Assembly (NCBI GenBank): GCA_963714255.1
Contig: CAVQNU010000015.1
Span: forward strand, 1 to 64,000
Reading direction: 5' to 3'
DNA length: 64,000 bases
Source: Rhodovastum sp963714255
GTDB lineage: Bacteria; Pseudomonadota; Alphaproteobacteria; Acetobacterales; Acetobacteraceae
Positions 8,675 to 17,437 of the stretch are shown one piece after another. Numbering within the stretch: position 1 is the stretch's first letter; every line of letters begins with the position of its first letter. The position numbers and the translations under genes are program-made. The notes under the pieces were generated by a model. That model had not been told where the DNA came from. It did not search any database and saw only the letters and a program-made list of their open reading frames with translations.

Positions 8675-8800
8675 CGCAGATTGTTCTCCCAATCGGTTCG
8701 CGTGCATGTGGTTTTACCCGGGCGGGGGCGTGGTGGCCAAGCGGTGACAAGGGTCGCAGTAGATGCGTGCGCCGTAGAATATGCCTCCCGGCCTCGGTCC

Positions 8801-8840
8801 GCTGCACGGCCGCGGCGCCGAAGCTGCACGGCCGCGGCGC
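8801..8840. repeat. 18-bp direct repeat in intergenic region
   Basis: GCTGCACGGCCGCGGCGC occurs at 8801-8818 and again at 8823-8840. It lies between the superoxide dismutase gene and the FmdB pair in the 207 bases 8675-8881, where no gene is seen. The unit contains a CCGCGG core that can fold on itself, so it may act as a transcription end for sod. Confidence 0.7.
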
Positions 8841-8881
8841 TGCAGAGGAGAGGACGCAGGATTTCGCCTTTCGAGGCTTCT

Positions 8882-9613
8882 TCAGATCGTCAGGGTGCCT
8901 GCTTTTGCCGCGTCGTAGCGGGCGGCGATCTTGGTCCAGTCCACCACGTTCCACCATGCCGCCAGGTAGTCAGCCCGGCGGTTCTGGTATTTGAGGTAAT
9001 AGGCGTGCTCCCACACGTCGTTGCCGAACAGCACACGGCCGCCCTCGTCGAGCGGCGTGTCCTGGTTCGGGCGGGCGACGAGGGCGAGCTTACCGGCGGG
9101 ATCGACGGTGACGAAAACCCAGCCGGAGCCGAACTGCGCGAGGCCGGCGCGGTTGAACGCGGTCTGCAGCGCCGCCAGCCCGCCGAGATCACCGGTGATC
9201 GCTTCGGCGAGCGGACCGGTGGGGGCGCCGCCCTTGCCGCCCATGACCTGCCAGAACATCGAATGGTTGGCGTGCCCGCCGGCGTTGTTGCGCACCGCGG
9301 CACGGATGCTATCCGGCACGTCGTTGAGCCTGGCCAGCAACGCGTGCAAGGGCAGGGCAGCAAGCTGGCCATGGTCCTTCAGCGCGGCATTCAGGTTCGC
9401 CACATAGGCCGCGTGGTGGCGGTCGTGATGAATGGTCATGGTGAGCGTGTCGATATATGGCTCGTTGGCGTCCGGCGCGTAGGGCAGCGGCGGCAGGGTG
9501 AAGGGGCCGGAGCCCTGCGCGTGGGCGAGGCGGGCATTCGAGGTGGCCAAGGCGACCGCGGTGGCGGCCAGGCCGGCAGAGGCGGCGGTCAGCAGGATGC
9601 GACGGTGCAGCAT
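8882..9613 (-). CDS. Exported Fe/Mn superoxide dismutase
   Basis: Converts superoxide to hydrogen peroxide and oxygen. 243 residues from ATG 9613. The N-terminus MLHRRILLTAASAGLAATAV..HAQ is a signal peptide with a twin-arginine-like pair, so the enzyme is probably periplasmic, unlike most members of this family. Metal ligands are visible: His in TIHHDRHHAAYV, His in GGHANHSMFW, and Asp/His in VLFGND VWEHAYYLKYQ. Iron and manganese forms cannot be told apart safely here. The gene stands alone, convergent to nothing close, 77 bases from the yej operon's last gene. Confidence 0.9.
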   Translation of the reverse strand: MLHRRILLTAASAGLAATAVALATSNARLAHAQGSGPFTLPPLPYAPDANEPYIDTLTMTIHHDRHHAAYVANLNAALKDHGQLAALPLHALLARLNDVPDSIRAAVRNNAGGHANHSMFWQVMGGKGGAPTGPLAEAITGDLGGLAALQTAFNRAGLAQFGSGWVFVTVDPAGKLALVARPNQDTPLDEGGRVLFGNDVWEHAYYLKYQNRRADYLAAWWNVVDWTKIAARYDAAKAGTLTI

Positions 9614-9690
9614 GGGACGTTCCCCGTCTGTGTGGCAAAGCATGTGGGCGCCGGGCCGGCTGGATCAACGCCCCAGATCACGCCGGCGGG

Positions 9691-9963
9691 TCAATCCTCA
9701 TCGGCACCGTTGCCGATCGCCATGATCGCAGCCCCGATCGCCGCCGAGCCGAAGGTGATCATGAACCCTGCCGACAGCAGGACCACCGGCACGACCCCGC
9801 CCCCCGACCCCAGCACCAGCGTGCCGAGCGAGCCTACGTCCAGCATCAGCAGCCCCGCCACCGCCACCAAGCCAGCCAGGCTGCCGGCGATCCCGGGCAG
9901 GACGATGAAGCGCAGGATTTCTTCGTCCCGCCAGCGCCGGCGCCGCAGGCGTGGGGAGATCAC
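9691..9963 (-). CDS. Small two-helix membrane protein at end of yej operon
   Basis: 90 residues. A basic start (PRLRRRRWRDEE) is followed by two hydrophobic segments, about residues 18-42 and 50-80 rich in Gly and Val, and an acidic end (GNGADED). The GTG start overlaps the yejF stop as GTGA, so it is translationally coupled and belongs to the peptide importer operon. No family recognised. A role in assembly or regulation of the transporter is inferred only from position. Confidence 0.7.
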   Translation of the reverse strand: MISPRLRRRRWRDEEILRFIVLPGIAGSLAGLVAVAGLLMLDVGSLGTLVLGSGGGVVPVVLLSAGFMITFGSAAIGAAIMAIGNGADED

Positions 9964-11564
9964 GCCTGCACCACGCCGGTTTCATCCGCTTCCAGCGCGA
10001 AGGCGGCGGCCATCAGCGCGCGGGTGTAGTCGTGGCGCGGCCGGGCGAAGACCTGCTCGGCCGGTCCGCGTTCCACCACGACACCCTGGCGCAGCACCAC
10101 CACCCGGTGCGCGAGCGCGCGCACCACGCGCAGATCGTGGCTGATGAACAGGTAGCCGAGGTCGTGGTCCTGCTGCAGGCGGCGCAGCAGATCGACGATC
10201 TGCGCCTGCACGCTCATGTCAAGCGCGCTGGTGGGCTCGTCCAGCACCACGAAGCGCGGCTTCAGCACCATGGCGCGCGCGATCGCGATGCGCTGGCGCT
10301 GGCCGCCGCTGAACTCGTGCGGGTAGCGGCCGGCGCAATCGGGCGAGAGACCGACTTCCTCCAGCTCGGCCGCCACGCGCGCCTGGCGCTCGGCGTTTGA
10401 GAGACCGGGCTCGTGCACCCGCAGCCCTTCGGCGATGATGTCGGCCACGGTCAGCCGTGGCGAGAGGCTGCCGAACGGGTCCTGAAAGACGATCTGCATG
10501 CCGGCGCGCAGCCGGCGCAGCGCCCGTTTGTCGAGGGTGGAAAGGTCCTGGCCGCGGAAGCGGATGCAGCCCTCGGCCTCCTGCAGGCGCAGCAGCGCGT
10601 AGCCGGTGGTGGATTTGCCGGAGCCGCTTTCACCCACCAGCCCGACCGTCTCGCCTTCGCGCACCGTGATGTCGAGCCCGTCCAGCGCCCGCACGACGCC
10701 GACCGTGCGGCGCAGCAGGCCGCGGCGGATGGGGAAGTGCACGCGCAGGTCGCGCGCTTGCATCAGCACTTCGGCATCGTTCGGCACCGGGCGGGGCACG
10801 CCTCGCGGCTCCGCGGCCAGGAGGGCGCAGGTGTACGGGTGCAGGGGCATGCTGAACACCGCTTCGACCGTGCCTGACTCGACCACGCAGCCGTCTTTCA
10901 TGACGCAAACGCGGTCGGCGTAGCGGCGTACGATCGCCAGGTCGTGGCTGATCAGCAGCAGGGCGAGGCCGCGCGCCGCCTTCTGGTCGGCCAGGAGCTT
11001 CAGGATTTGCGCCTGGATGGTTACGTCGAGGGCTGTGGTGGGCTCGTCGGCGATCAGCAGGGCGGGGTCGTTGGCCAGCGCCATGGCGATCATGACACGC
11101 TGGCGCTGGCCGCCGGAGAGCTGGTGGGGAAAGGCGTCCAGCCGGTGCTCGGCGTCGGGGAAGCCGCATTGCGACAGCACGTCGATGACGCGGGCGCGCA
11201 GCGCGGCGTCGGGCAAGGGCCGGTGCAGGCTGATCGCCTCGGCCACCTGCCGGCCGATCCGGGTCAGCGGGTTGAGGCTGTTCATCGGCTCCTGAAACAC
11301 CATGCCGGCGGCGACGCCGCGCAGGGATTGCAGGCAGCGCTCGGAGGCGCCGATCACGGATTTGCCGGCGAGTTCCACGCGGCCGGTGCAAATGGCGCCT
11401 GGAGGAAGCAGTTGCAGGAGCGACAGGGCGGTGAGCGATTTCCCCGAACCGCTTTCGCCGACCAGCGCCAGCGTCTCGCCGCGATCGAGCGCGAACGACA
11501 GGTTGTTCACCACGCGCCGCGCGCCGAAGGCGACGGTCAGGTTGTCTACGCAGACGAGGCTCAC
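9960..11564 (-). CDS. yejF: Peptide ABC transporter, fused double ATPase YejF
   Basis: Supplies ATP-driven power for uptake of short peptides such as microcin C-type compounds through YejBE. 534 residues with two complete ATPase domains in tandem. The first has GESGSGKSLTAL, LSGGQRQRVMIAMA and LLIADEPTTALDVT; the second has GESGSGKSTTGYAL, FSGGQRQRIAIARA and FVVLDEPTSALDMS. Each half ends with the oligopeptide-transporter C-terminal extension. The GTG start overlaps the yejE stop (GTGA). Fourth gene of the operon. Confidence 0.93.
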   Translation of the reverse strand: MSLVCVDNLTVAFGARRVVNNLSFALDRGETLALVGESGSGKSLTALSLLQLLPPGAICTGRVELAGKSVIGASERCLQSLRGVAAGMVFQEPMNSLNPLTRIGRQVAEAISLHRPLPDAALRARVIDVLSQCGFPDAEHRLDAFPHQLSGGQRQRVMIAMALANDPALLIADEPTTALDVTIQAQILKLLADQKAARGLALLLISHDLAIVRRYADRVCVMKDGCVVESGTVEAVFSMPLHPYTCALLAAEPRGVPRPVPNDAEVLMQARDLRVHFPIRRGLLRRTVGVVRALDGLDITVREGETVGLVGESGSGKSTTGYALLRLQEAEGCIRFRGQDLSTLDKRALRRLRAGMQIVFQDPFGSLSPRLTVADIIAEGLRVHEPGLSNAERQARVAAELEEVGLSPDCAGRYPHEFSGGQRQRIAIARAMVLKPRFVVLDEPTSALDMSVQAQIVDLLRRLQQDHDLGYLFISHDLRVVRALAHRVVVLRQGVVVERGPAEQVFARPRHDYTRALMAAAFALEADETGVVQA

Positions 11565-12589
11565 GCGGCGGTCCGGCGCGGGTCGAAAGCGTCGCGTACG
11601 GCCTCACCGATGAAGACCAGCAGCGTCAGCATGCCGCCGAGCACGCAGAACGCGGTGATGCCGAGCCAGGGCGCCTGCAAATTATTCTTGCCCTGCGCCA
11701 CCAGCTCGCCGAGCGAGGGCGAGCCGGGTGGCAGGCCGAAGCCGAGAAAGTCGAGCGAGGACAGGATGGTTACCGAGCCGGACAGGGTGAACGGCAGGAA
11801 GGTCAGCGTCGCGACCATGGCGTTCGGCAAGATGTGGCGCCACATCACGGCGGCATCCGCGACACCGAGCGCGCGGGCGGCGCGCACGTAATCGAGGTTA
11901 CGCCCGCGCAGGAACTCGGCGCGCACCACGCCGGTCAGCGCCATCCAGGAGAACAGCAACAGGAAGATGAGAAGAATCCAGAAGCTGGGGGTGATGATGC
12001 TGCCCAGGATGATGAGCAGATAAAGTTGCGGCATGCCCGACCAGATTTCAATGAAGCGCTGGAAGAACAGGTCGACGCGGCCGCCATAGAAGCCCTGCAC
12101 CGCGCCGGCGGCGATGCCGACGATGGAGGAAATGATGGTCAGCGTGAAGCCGAACAGCACCGACAGACGGAAGCCGTATATGACCCGGGCGAGCACGTCG
12201 CGCGCCTGGTCGTCGGTGCCGAGCAGGTTGCGCCAGGTGGGCGGCGCGGGGGCGGGCACCGGCAGGTTCTTCACCACGCTGTCGTAGCAGAAGGGAATCG
12301 CCGGCCAGATCATCCAGCCGTGGGCGCGAATGGTGGCGGCGAGGTCGGGGTCGGTGTAGTCGGCACTGGTGGGCATGAAGTCGGGGCCGAACGTGTCCTC
12401 GCTGTAGTCTTGCAGGACCGGGACATACCAGTTGCCGTCGAAGCGGATGAGCAGCGGCCGGTCGTTGGCGAGAAACTCGGCGAACAGCGACAGGCCGAAC
12501 AAAGCGAGGAAAATCCACAGCGACCAGAAGCCGCGCTTGTGGGCACGAAAGACGGCGAGGCGGCGGCGGGTGAGGGGGGTGAGGGTCAT
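11561..12589 (-). CDS. yejE: Peptide ABC transporter permease YejE
   Basis: Inner-membrane subunit of the peptide importer, 342 residues from ATG 12589 (MTLTPLTRRRLAVFRAHKRG). An N-terminal membrane helix (FWSLWIFLALFGLSLFAEF) is followed by a long periplasmic loop typical of YejE (residues 40-130), then five helices. The EAA coupling motif is EFLRGRNLDYVRAARALGVADAAVMWRHILPNA. The end overlaps yejF. A 110-base gap to yejB is filled by a palindromic repeat. Upstream in-frame codons run through that repeat and are unlikely to be translated. Confidence 0.92.
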   Translation of the reverse strand: MTLTPLTRRRLAVFRAHKRGFWSLWIFLALFGLSLFAEFLANDRPLLIRFDGNWYVPVLQDYSEDTFGPDFMPTSADYTDPDLAATIRAHGWMIWPAIPFCYDSVVKNLPVPAPAPPTWRNLLGTDDQARDVLARVIYGFRLSVLFGFTLTIISSIVGIAAGAVQGFYGGRVDLFFQRFIEIWSGMPQLYLLIILGSIITPSFWILLIFLLLFSWMALTGVVRAEFLRGRNLDYVRAARALGVADAAVMWRHILPNAMVATLTFLPFTLSGSVTILSSLDFLGFGLPPGSPSLGELVAQGKNNLQAPWLGITAFCVLGGMLTLLVFIGEAVRDAFDPRRTAA

Positions 12590-12625
12590 GGGTGGAGTCG
12601 GGGGGGCTGGCACCCCTCCGCCCTT

Positions 12626-12686
12626 CCCCCTCCCACAAGGGGAGGGGAAGCAGAACGTCTTCTCCCCCTCCCCTTGTGGGAGGGGG
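12626..12686. repeat. Intergenic palindrome between yejB and yejE
   Basis: Arms 12626-12647 and 12665-12686 are 22-base exact reverse complements (CCCCCTCCCACAAGGGG and on), with a 17-base loop. Pyrimidine-rich palindromes of this kind recur in intergenic spaces of GC-rich proteobacteria. Here it sits inside an operon and could shield the upstream yejAB message from decay or lower yejEF expression. Confidence 0.85.
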
Positions 12687-12699
12687 TTGGGGGAAGGGG

Positions 12700-13782
12700 T
12701 CACCGGCGTGACTCGAAATCGATCCGGGGGTCGACAACCGTGTACAACATGTCGCCGACGATTTGCATCACCAGGCCCAGCAGAGTGAAAATATAGAGCG
12801 TGCCGAACATCACCGGATAGTCGCGGCGTATGGCCGACTCAAAGCCCAGCAGGCCGAGACCGTCGAGCGAAAAGATGATCTCGACCAGCAGTGCGGAGGA
12901 GAACAGGATGCCGATGAAAGCCGCCGGGAAGCCGGCGATGATCAGCAGCATCGCGTTGCGGAATACATGACGGTAGAGCACCCGCTGCTCGCTGGCGCCC
13001 TTGGCGCGGGCGGTCACGGTGTACTGCTTGCGGATTTCTTCGAGGAAACAGTTCTTGGTCAGCATGGTGAGCCCCGCGAACCCGCCCACCACCAGGGCGA
13101 TCGTGGGCAGTACCATGTGCCACGCGTAATCGGCCACGCGGGCGGTCCAGGACCAATTGATGGCGTTGGGGCTGGTCAGGCCCCGAAGGGGAAAAACCTG
13201 CAGGAAACTGCCGCCGGCGAACAGGACCACCAGCAATATCGCGAACAGGAATCCCGGCACCGCATACCCCACCAGCACCACGGCGGAACTGGCCACATCG
13301 AAGCGTGAACCGTCGCGCACCGCCTTGGCGATCCCGAGCGGGATGGACACAAAATAGACCAGCAACGTCGACCACAGGCCGATCGAGACGGACACCGGCA
13401 TCTTCTCGCCGATCAGCTGCAGCACCGATTTGTCGAGAAAGAAGCTGCGGCCGAAATCGAAGGTCAGATAGTCCCGCAGCATGATCGCGAAGCGTTCCCA
13501 GGCCGGCTTGTCGAAGCCGAACATGCGGCGGATATCGGCGACGATGTGCGGGTCGAGGCCGCGGGCGCCGCGATAGGCGCCCTCGCCGGTGGGGGCGGCC
13601 ACTTCGGCGCCGCCCTGGCCGCTCACCCGGCCGGTGGCATCGCCGCCGCGCCCGCGCAGCTCGGCGATCATCTGCTCCACCGGGCCGCCGGGCGCGAACT
13701 GCACGACGGCGAAATTGATGGCGATGATGCCGAACAGGGTCGGCACCACCAGCAGCAGGCGGCGGAGGAGATAGGCGCTCAT
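12700..13782 (-). CDS. yejB: Peptide ABC transporter permease YejB
   Basis: Inner-membrane subunit paired with YejE; 360 residues. The first helix is YLLRRLLLVVPTLFGIIAINFAVVQFAPGGPVEQ. A glycine-rich insert (GRGGDATGRVSGQGG, residues 44-60) precedes the periplasmic segment, and the EAA motif is EEIRKQYTVTARAKGASEQRVLYRHVFRNA. ATG 13782 overlaps the yejA stop (ATGA), so the two are coupled. The long frame extending upstream on this strand is an antisense-like shadow of yejA and is not used. Confidence 0.92.
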   Translation of the reverse strand: MSAYLLRRLLLVVPTLFGIIAINFAVVQFAPGGPVEQMIAELRGRGGDATGRVSGQGGAEVAAPTGEGAYRGARGLDPHIVADIRRMFGFDKPAWERFAIMLRDYLTFDFGRSFFLDKSVLQLIGEKMPVSVSIGLWSTLLVYFVSIPLGIAKAVRDGSRFDVASSAVVLVGYAVPGFLFAILLVVLFAGGSFLQVFPLRGLTSPNAINWSWTARVADYAWHMVLPTIALVVGGFAGLTMLTKNCFLEEIRKQYTVTARAKGASEQRVLYRHVFRNAMLLIIAGFPAAFIGILFSSALLVEIIFSLDGLGLLGFESAIRRDYPVMFGTLYIFTLLGLVMQIVGDMLYTVVDPRIDFESRR

Positions 13783-15602
13783 CAGTTGCCGGCGCGCCTT
13801 GCCGCCTCGAGGGCGGCGGATTTCTGCGCGTCGATCCACCAGGACTCGAACACCACCCCCGGCCGCACCGGCTTGTCGGGCCGGCCGAACTTGTCCCAAT
13901 AGGCGATGCGCACGGATTGCAGGTGCCAGTTCGGCACCAGATACCAGCCCCAGAGCAGCACCCGGTCGAGGGCGTGGGTGGCGGTCAGCAGCTCGGCATG
14001 ATTGGGCGCGTTCACCACCAGCGGCACCAGCGCATCCACCACGTCGTTGCACACCCCCATCAGGTTGTCGCCGCCCTCCAGCCCGGCGGACTGGCAGGTC
14101 CAGAACCCGGTCTGCTCGTTGCCGGGGCTGTCGGACTCGCCGATCACCGTCATGGCCATGTCGTAGTCGTAGGTGTCCAGCCGGCGCTGGTACTGGGCCG
14201 CGTCCACCGTGCGGACATTGGCCTCGATGCCCAGGCGGGACAACCATTGGCGATAGGGCAGGGCGATGCGTTCGAAGGAGGGTTCGTCGAGCAGGATCTC
14301 GAAGCTGAACGGCTGGCCCTGGGCGTCGACCAGCTTGCGGTCTTTGACCTCCCAGCCGGCCTGGCGCAGCAGGGCCAGGGCTTTGCGCAGCCCGTCGCGG
14401 TTGTTGCCCGAGCCGTCGGTGACCGGAAGCTGGTAGGGCTTGGTGAAAACCTCGGGGGGCAGCTTGTCGCGCCAGCGTTCCAGCAGCGACAATTCCGCGC
14501 CCTGCGGCACGCCGGTGGAGGCAAGATCGCTGTTGCTGAAATAGCTCTCGGTGCGGGTGTAGGCACCGTGGAACAGATTGGCATTGGCCCATTCGAAGTC
14601 GAAGGCCAGCGCCAGTGCCTCGCGCACCCGGCGGTCGCGGAACAGCGGGCGGCGGGTGTTCATCGCCCAGCCCTGCATGCCGGTGGGCAAATAGTGGCGG
14701 ATCGCCTCCTTGCGCACCCAGCCCTTCTGGACCGCCGGGAAGTCGTAGGCCGTGGCCCATTCCTTGGCGACGTTCTCGGTGCGGTAGTCGATCTGGCCGG
14801 CCTTGAACGCCTCCATGGCCACGGTGCTGTCGCGGAAATACTCGGTGCGCAGATGGTCGAAATTATCCAGCCCTTTGGCGGTCGGCAGGTCGCGCGCCCA
14901 CCAGTCGGGCACGCGGTCGAGCGTGATGGTGCGGCCGAACTCGAAGCGGCCAATCCGGTAGGGGCCGGAGCCGACCGGCGGGTCGGTCAGCGGGCGGTCG
15001 AACGCGCGGCCTTCCCACCAGTGCTTGGGCAGCACCGGCAGCTCGCCCAGGATCATCGGCAGTTCGCGGTTGGCGTTGGTGCGGAAGCGGAAGGTGACGC
15101 GGCGAGGGCCTTCCACCACCGCCTCGGTCACGTCGGCATAGTACTGGCGGTAGTTGGGCCGCCCCTGGGCGCGCAGCGTGTCGAAGCTCCAGGCCACGTC
15201 CTCGGCGGTGACCGGGGAGCCGTCGTTGAACCGGGCTTCCGGCCGCAGCTCGAAGGTAACGCTCATGCGGTCGGCGGGAATTTCGATGACGCTGGCAAGA
15301 TGGGCGTATTCGGTCTCGGCTTCATCGGCGTTGCGCACCAGCAGCGTGTCGTAGATGCGCGCCGCCGCGGCGGCGGCGCGGCCGCGCACGATGAAGGGGT
15401 TGAAACTGTCGAAGGTGCCGATGGTGCTGAGCGCCACCTCGCCGCCCTTGGGCGCGTCCGGGTTCACCCAGGGGAAGTAGGGGAAGTCCGGCGGCAGGGC
15501 GGGGGTGCCGAGCAGCGAGATGCCGTGGGTGCGGGTGGGGGCTTGCGCGTGCGCTGCACCGGTGAGGACGAGCAGGCTGAGGACCAGGGCGATGAGGCGC
15601 AA
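13782..15602 (-). CDS. yejA: Peptide-binding protein YejA
   Basis: Periplasmic solute-binding protein (SBP_bac_5 family) that delivers peptides to YejBEF; 606 residues. TTG 15602 is preferred: it gives the short signal peptide MRLIALVLSLLVLTGAAHAQ and has GGAG eight bases upstream, whereas the upstream in-frame ATG lies in a palindromic repeat. Family blocks seen are HGISLLGTPALPPDFPYFPW, FDSFNPFIVRG, PSVTAEDV-type FNDGSPVTAEDVAWSFD, and the C-terminal FGRPDKP block. First gene of the yejABEF operon. Confidence 0.92.
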   Translation of the reverse strand: MRLIALVLSLLVLTGAAHAQAPTRTHGISLLGTPALPPDFPYFPWVNPDAPKGGEVALSTIGTFDSFNPFIVRGRAAAAAARIYDTLLVRNADEAETEYAHLASVIEIPADRMSVTFELRPEARFNDGSPVTAEDVAWSFDTLRAQGRPNYRQYYADVTEAVVEGPRRVTFRFRTNANRELPMILGELPVLPKHWWEGRAFDRPLTDPPVGSGPYRIGRFEFGRTITLDRVPDWWARDLPTAKGLDNFDHLRTEYFRDSTVAMEAFKAGQIDYRTENVAKEWATAYDFPAVQKGWVRKEAIRHYLPTGMQGWAMNTRRPLFRDRRVREALALAFDFEWANANLFHGAYTRTESYFSNSDLASTGVPQGAELSLLERWRDKLPPEVFTKPYQLPVTDGSGNNRDGLRKALALLRQAGWEVKDRKLVDAQGQPFSFEILLDEPSFERIALPYRQWLSRLGIEANVRTVDAAQYQRRLDTYDYDMAMTVIGESDSPGNEQTGFWTCQSAGLEGGDNLMGVCNDVVDALVPLVVNAPNHAELLTATHALDRVLLWGWYLVPNWHLQSVRIAYWDKFGRPDKPVRPGVVFESWWIDAQKSAALEAARRAGN

Positions 15603-15636
15603 CTTATGTTCTCCGTGCGGCTGGTGGCCGGGGAAA

Positions 15637-15735
15637 GCAAGGCCAGGGCTCTGCCCTGGACCCGCCAAGGGGCAGTGGCCCCTTGGAACCCATCACTTAA
15701 GTAGCGGGGTCCAGGGCAGATCCCTGGCCTTCCTT
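15637..15735. repeat. Palindromic intergenic repeat, copy A
   Basis: Fills the yejA-hisN gap. It starts with a 27-base palindromic end (GCAAGGCCAGGGCTCTGCCC...), has an inner hairpin CCAAGGGG...CCCCTTGG and CTTAAGT, and ends in a second palindrome GGTCCAGGGCAGATCCCTGG. The 27-base end is identical, in reverse orientation, to copies at 22074-22100 and 29743-29769. Confidence 0.85.
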
Positions 15736-16529
15736 CACTTGCTTCCCCCGCCCAAAAGCCGCACCGCCTCCTCCAGCAGCGCCGGGTTGCCGACCGCGAG
15801 AGCCCGCCCATCGCCGTCCGGGCGCAGCGCGTGCCCGTTCCAGTCTGTCAGCCGTCCGCCGGCGCCCTCGATAACGGGAGTCAGTGCCGCCCAGTCCCAG
15901 ATTTTCAGTCCCGACTCGGCGATGATATCAAGCTGCCCGAGTGCGACCAGCCCATAGGCATAACAGTCGCCGCCGAAGGACGTGCGGCGCGCGGCGGCCG
16001 ACAGCCGTTCCCAGGCCGGCAGGTCGTTGCCGAACATCTCTGGACTGGTGCAGGACAGCTCGGCTGCGGCGAGTGTTTGGCATGGCCGGCAGCCGACGGT
16101 GCCGCCGAAGCTGCCGCGGAAGGTGGTGGTGCGGCCGGCGACGCCGATCCAGCGCTCGCCGGTGACGCATTGATCGATCAGGCCGAGGATGGGCGTGTCG
16201 CCGTCGAGCAGGCCGATCAGGGTGCCGAAGACCGGGCGGCCGGTGATGAAGGCGCGGGTGCCGTCGATCGGGTCGAGCACCCAGCGCAGCCTGGCGAGCG
16301 GGTTGTCCAGGCCGAATTCCTCACCGAGGATGCCATGGCCGGGAAAACGCTGTGACAGGACGGCGCGCATGGCCTGCTCGGCGGTGCGGTCGGCGATGGT
16401 GACGGGGCTCTGGTCGCGCTTCAGGTCGGCCTGCAGCCCGGCACGGAACAGGGGACGGATGGCCGACCCGGCTACGTCGGCCGCGGCTTCGGCGGCGCGG
16501 ATCAGGGCGTCGATCGGCGGGCGCTCCAT
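15735..16529 (-). CDS. hisN: Inositol monophosphatase family, probable histidinol-phosphatase
   Basis: 264 residues. Mg-dependent phosphatase of the IMPase fold; in many alphaproteobacteria this member removes phosphate from L-histidinol phosphate in histidine synthesis. Motifs are EEFG (metal-binding Glu), WVLDPIDGTRAFITGRP (Asp-Pro-Ile-Asp-Gly-Thr) and LKIWDWAALTPVIEGAGG. GGDCYAYGLVALGQLDIIAESGLK is typical of the HisN branch. A general inositol phosphatase or CysQ-like role is the alternative. Divergent from kdsB, with 158 bases between. Confidence 0.8.
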   Translation of the reverse strand: MERPPIDALIRAAEAAADVAGSAIRPLFRAGLQADLKRDQSPVTIADRTAEQAMRAVLSQRFPGHGILGEEFGLDNPLARLRWVLDPIDGTRAFITGRPVFGTLIGLLDGDTPILGLIDQCVTGERWIGVAGRTTTFRGSFGGTVGCRPCQTLAAAELSCTSPEMFGNDLPAWERLSAAARRTSFGGDCYAYGLVALGQLDIIAESGLKIWDWAALTPVIEGAGGRLTDWNGHALRPDGDGRALAVGNPALLEEAVRLLGGGSK

Positions 16530-16687
16530 CCGCGTGGCCTTTCGTGGATCGGGGGTGAGGTGGCCGCCGGCCCACGTTGCGCGCAGTCCGGCCGCTCCAT
16601 AAGGTGCGCCGGACCATACGGACCCGTTTCACCGGCTTCAACCCCGCCACCGTTCCCCCCGTTTTGACGCACACGCCAGCCCGGATC

Positions 16688-17437
16688 ATGAACCCCATCG
16701 TTGTCATTCCTGCCCGCATGGCCTCCACCCGCCTGCCGGGCAAGCCGCTGGCCGATATCCATGGCCGGCCCATGATCCTGCACGTTCTCGACCGCGCGCG
16801 GGAAGCCGGTATCGGGCCGATCGCGGTCGCCTGTGCGGATCGCGAGATCGCCGCGGCCGTGCGGGCGGACGGAGCGCTTGCCGTCATAACCGATCCGTCG
16901 CTGCCGCGCGGCTCGGACCGGGTACATGTGGCGCTGGCCGCGCTCGATGCGCAGAGGCGCTACGATGTGGTGATCAACCTGCAGGGTGACTTGCCGACCA
17001 TCCCGCCGGCGTATCTGCGCACGGTGCTCGCGCCGCTGGCGGACCCGCGGATCGACATCGCCACGCTGGTGGCGCCGATCGCTTCGGCGGCGGAGGCCGC
17101 TTCGCCTTCGGTGGTGAAGGCGGCGTGCGCGTTTGATGACGGGGCGGCGGTGGCGCCGGCGTTGTATTTCTCGCGCGCGGCGATTCCGGCGGGGGACGGG
17201 CCGCTGTGGCACCATATTGGCATTTACGCCTTCCGCCGGGCGGCGCTCGCGCGCTTCGTCGCGCTGCCGGAAAGCCCGTTGGAGAGGCGCGAGTTGCTGG
17301 AGCAGTTGCGTGCGCTGGAGGCGGGCATGCACATTGCCTGCGCGCGGGTGGCGCACGCCCCGTTCGGCGTGGACACGGAGGCGGACCTTGAGCGCGCGCG
17401 CCGCGAACTCGATCCGGCGCGGGGGCGCAGCGCATGA
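16688..17437 (+). CDS. kdsB: 3-deoxy-manno-octulosonate cytidylyltransferase
   Basis: Activates Kdo as CMP-Kdo for lipopolysaccharide core synthesis in the cytosol. 249 residues from ATG 16688. The N-terminal nucleotide-binding signature is VVIPARMASTRLPGKPLADI, followed by RGSDRVHVAL and the metal-binding INLQGDLPTIPP (QGDLP where many enzymes have QGDEP); HHIGIYAFRRAALARFVALP and GVDTEADLERAR follow near the C-terminus. A longer in-frame start at 16577 lacks a binding site. The stop overlaps the pheA start (ATGA). Confidence 0.92.
   Translation: MNPIVVIPARMASTRLPGKPLADIHGRPMILHVLDRAREAGIGPIAVACADREIAAAVRADGALAVITDPSLPRGSDRVHVALAALDAQRRYDVVINLQGDLPTIPPAYLRTVLAPLADPRIDIATLVAPIASAAEAASPSVVKAACAFDDGAAVAPALYFSRAAIPAGDGPLWHHIGIYAFRRAALARFVALPESPLERRELLEQLRALEAGMHIACARVAHAPFGVDTEADLERARRELDPARGRSA

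Noticed and set aside
8801..8840. CRISPR-like direct repeats
   Set aside because: Only two units with a 4-base spacer and no cas genes; a simple tandem duplication.
12700..14760. Long minus-strand frame extending yejB upstream through yejA
   Set aside because: The extra N-terminal part is the yejA gene read in another frame; yejB has a coupled ATG at 13782.
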